A stretch of 21,647 nt of DNA from Haplomitrium mnioides (taxonomy: Eukaryota; Marchantiophyta; Haplomitriopsida; Calobryales): contig JBNGIS010008301.1 of NCBI GenBank assembly GCA_049999725.1, forward strand, positions 1 through 21,647, in the 5' to 3' direction. Every line of letters starts with the position of its first letter. Within the stretch, counting starts at the first letter, position 1. The position numbers and the translations under genes were made by a program. The notes beneath the pieces were generated by a model. It had not been told where the DNA came from, did no database searches, and was given only the letters and a program-made list of their open reading frames with translations. Shown here piece by piece: positions 19,925 to 21,647 of the stretch.

Positions 19925-20180
19925 TTGAACTTTTGGAAGGCGTGGACTTCCATCCCAAAGTCTATGCATGCATCGGAATCCAAGCTCAACATGTGAACAC
20001 TCTACTCCAAAGTCTAGACGCGCTTAAGAATCTAAGCTCCACAAGCGAACACTCCACCCCAAAGTCTATGCGGGTATAGGAATCCAAACTCACCAATTGA
20101 ACACTCCACCCCAAAGTTTATACACACATAAGAATTCGAACTCACCAGCTTAACATTCCACAACAAAGACTGACAAGAAG
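19925..20180 (+). repeat. 52-bp-period minisatellite array
   Basis: The phase recurs at 19961, 20013, 20065, 20117 and 20169, exactly 52 bp each time. Each full unit has a core (TCTATGCATGCATCGGAATC, TCTAGACGCGCTTAAGAATC, TCTATGCGGGTATAGGAATC, TTTATACACACATAAGAATT), then a CAAGCTC/CAAACTC-like word, then AACACTCCACCCCAAAG or a variant. Four complete units and partial ends are visible; the unit at 20169 is already truncated. An isolated core, AGTCTATGCGCATAGGG, follows at about 20242. The units differ by substitutions only, so length is conserved. It lies about 460 bp beyond the 3' end of copy B. Confidence 0.9.
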
Positions 20181-20195
20181 CTAGGTTTTAGGTTT

Positions 20196-20215
20196 CGTAC
20201 AAGAGTTTTTGTACG
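20196..20215. other. Short hairpin-capable inverted repeat
   Basis: CGTACAA at 20196-20202 and TTGTACG at 20209-20215 are perfect reverse complements round a 6-base loop, and TTGTACG is repeated at once as TTGTACGTTTCG. It lies just beyond the 52-bp array. No U-tract or other terminator context applies in a plant nuclear setting; it is recorded as structure only. Confidence 0.5.
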
Positions 20216-20280
20216 TTGTACGTTTCGCTTGCAAATCAAAGTCTATGCGCATAGGGTTCACACTTCTACAACCAAGGATA

Positions 20281-20740
20281 CAGACTATAAACGTTCCATT
20301 TTTGCAACAAACTCTACGTATGCAAAAGATTTTGATTTCTAATTCGGAATTTAAAAGTAAGATAACAGGTTCAAAGCTCTTCTTTTGAGTCAAACAACGC
20401 TAAAGATTTAAATTTTTACAACAAAGTCTTAAATAGAAAAACAATTTAGTCAACTGAGGCAGATGCTTTAGCGAGATAATAACCTTAAAAGTTGAAAGCA
20501 AAATACTTATATTTTGGAGATGAAAATATTTCTATGAAACAAATAAAAATATTAACTATGAATGAAAGTTTCATTTATAGAGAACAACATTCAACTTGGA
20601 ATGATTTACGGTCACAAGTTCAAGTTTGCCAAAAATCCAACAAGTTGCTAAAAACAATTTTCAAATACTTTTGGAAATGATTCTCTTAAATTATACCAGA
20701 TTTGCAAATACAAAATATAAAACAAAATTCTTGAAGGACT
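20281..20740. other. AT-rich spacer between array and copy B
   Basis: No gene. Very AT-rich; it would be the 3' flank of copy B. A 62-codon open stretch at 20492-20680 (+) has no recognisable domain. Confidence 0.45.
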
Positions 20741-21647
20741 TTAGTCAATGGTCTCGATTTCTTTGGATTCAGCTTCTGAAGATTCATCAAAGGTTTGCTT
20801 GATCTGTCTCAATGTTAATGATACTGTTTGAATCTCTTTGAAAAATTTCAAGATTGAGGGTTTTTTGTCTTTCGTACTCAAATAGATTTGCTTTAATAGT
20901 AGCTAGAGTGGTTTTCCTCAATTGGTTTTTCTAGATGAGCAAAAAATCAAACGATAAAATCGTGATTTGTGTCAAATCAAGTATATCAACATGTAGCTTG
21001 GATTTGCGTTTCCCTTTTGTTGCTGCTATTTTTTCTGGGAAGTATTGACCAGAAAATACATCATCAGCCAAACAAGCAAACCATTGAACTCGTACTCGTT
21101 TTGGTTTTGGCGGATCTTCCTCATTAAAGGACAAAACTTGGAGAACTTAGGCAACTCAAAAGGGTCTGCTCTATGGATCCAGAGACGCAACAACACAAAT
21201 AAACATTCTAGCTTTCAAATCATATAGATTGCCAAATTTATGCCTGTATCGAGTACTGTACGAAAGAGTCCTTTCTCGTGATCTAGGTTCTCTATTATAG
21301 ATTGCTCGATGTGTAGAAAGTATTCGTTGTACCGGAGTATCTTCTTATGTTGTGGAGCTTGAAGTTAAAAATCTGGACAAACATTTTAAAAATCATTACA
21401 AGTGTTTGAATGTTGTGAAGGTGGAAAGGTAAATTGTACTTCGGATTGTTATTTTTTTTTCTCAAGGATGTAAGCCACAATCTCTTATTGGGCAAGAAAA
21501 AAGTCATTCCACTATTGAATATCAAAATCTGTAAAGAACTTGTAGCAGTTCTCACTTATATTATCCCGTATTGAAAACACCACTTTCTCGGCATCCACTT
21601 CTCTTTCTTCCTTTTGAGATTGTTTGATTTCAGAATATGCCTTGAGA
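20741..21647 (-). pseudogene. Copy B: C-terminal part of a DUF7869-type gene, decayed, runs off the right edge
   Basis: Reading downwards from the edge: AYSEIKQSQKEEREVDAEK and VVFSIRDNISENCYKFFTDF (open, 21645-21510), stops at about 21508 and 21475, VAYILEKKNNNPKYNLPFHL, then the block shared with copy A: TRYRHKFGNLYDLKARMFIC and VVASLDP-stop-SRPFEL (about 21255-21150), a frameshift, LSFNEEDPPKPKRVRVQWFA, VFSGQYFPEKIAATKGKRKS and ITILSFDFLL (21131-20935), stop at 20931, KTTLATIKANLFEYERQ, a last frameshift near 20795, and DESSEAESKEIETID ending at TAA 20741-20743. Of the three copies this one keeps the longest C-terminal block and seems least damaged. The DUF7869 core would lie beyond the window. 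The final stop corresponds to that of copy A. The shared block has no function I can name. Confidence 0.72.

Overview
The window looks like nuclear DNA from a land plant. It is AT-rich, has no bacterial-style gene packing, and contains no intact long reading frame. What can be recognised is a decayed plant-type Ty3/gypsy retroelement, three decayed copies of a gene I recognise as the DUF7869 family, a plant telo-box and several minisatellite arrays. From memory, DUF7869 genes are most abundant in seed-free plants, algae and some animals, so a fern, lycophyte, bryophyte or gymnosperm is a reasonable guess. The species cannot be fixed from the sequence.

Layout. Positions 1-5140 hold a (TA)n tract at the left edge, a telo-box followed by a pyrimidine-rich leader and a good 5' splice-site match (790-886), a purine-rich simple stretch (3010-3096) and otherwise unassigned DNA. 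From 5150 to 5820 (+) lies the C-terminal part of a decayed gene (copy A). An AT-rich block leads into a 25-bp-period array (about 6300-7075), which is interrupted by a 10-N assembly gap whose two flanks are the same 47 bp. Copy C of the gene family lies at 7381-8345 (-) and includes the recognisable DUF7869 core. A second array with a roughly 91-bp higher-order period lies at about 9740-10460, and a short 30-bp x 3 array at 11890-11985. Positions 12950-15743 are a compositionally different, C-rich block that I could not identify. Positions 16448-19069 (-) are a gag-PR-RT-IN retroelement relic with its middle deleted. A 52-bp-period array (19925-20180) and copy B of the gene (20741 to the right edge, -) close the window.

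How the parts relate. Copies A, B and C share a C-terminal protein block of unknown function, with stops at corresponding places in A and B. Copy C joins remains of that block to a core whose spaced motifs match DUF7869 proteins, which I suspect are DDE-transposase-like. The minisatellite arrays have different periods but are built round one imperfect palindrome, roughly TATGCRYGCATA. In copies B and C an array lies 300-460 bp beyond the 3' end of the gene on the same side, and a similar AT-rich block lies beyond the array. This could be the remains of an undescribed transposon family with a DUF7869 protein and subterminal palindromic repeats. That is an inference. All copies here look dead, with stops, frameshifts, an internal deletion and lost acidic residues.
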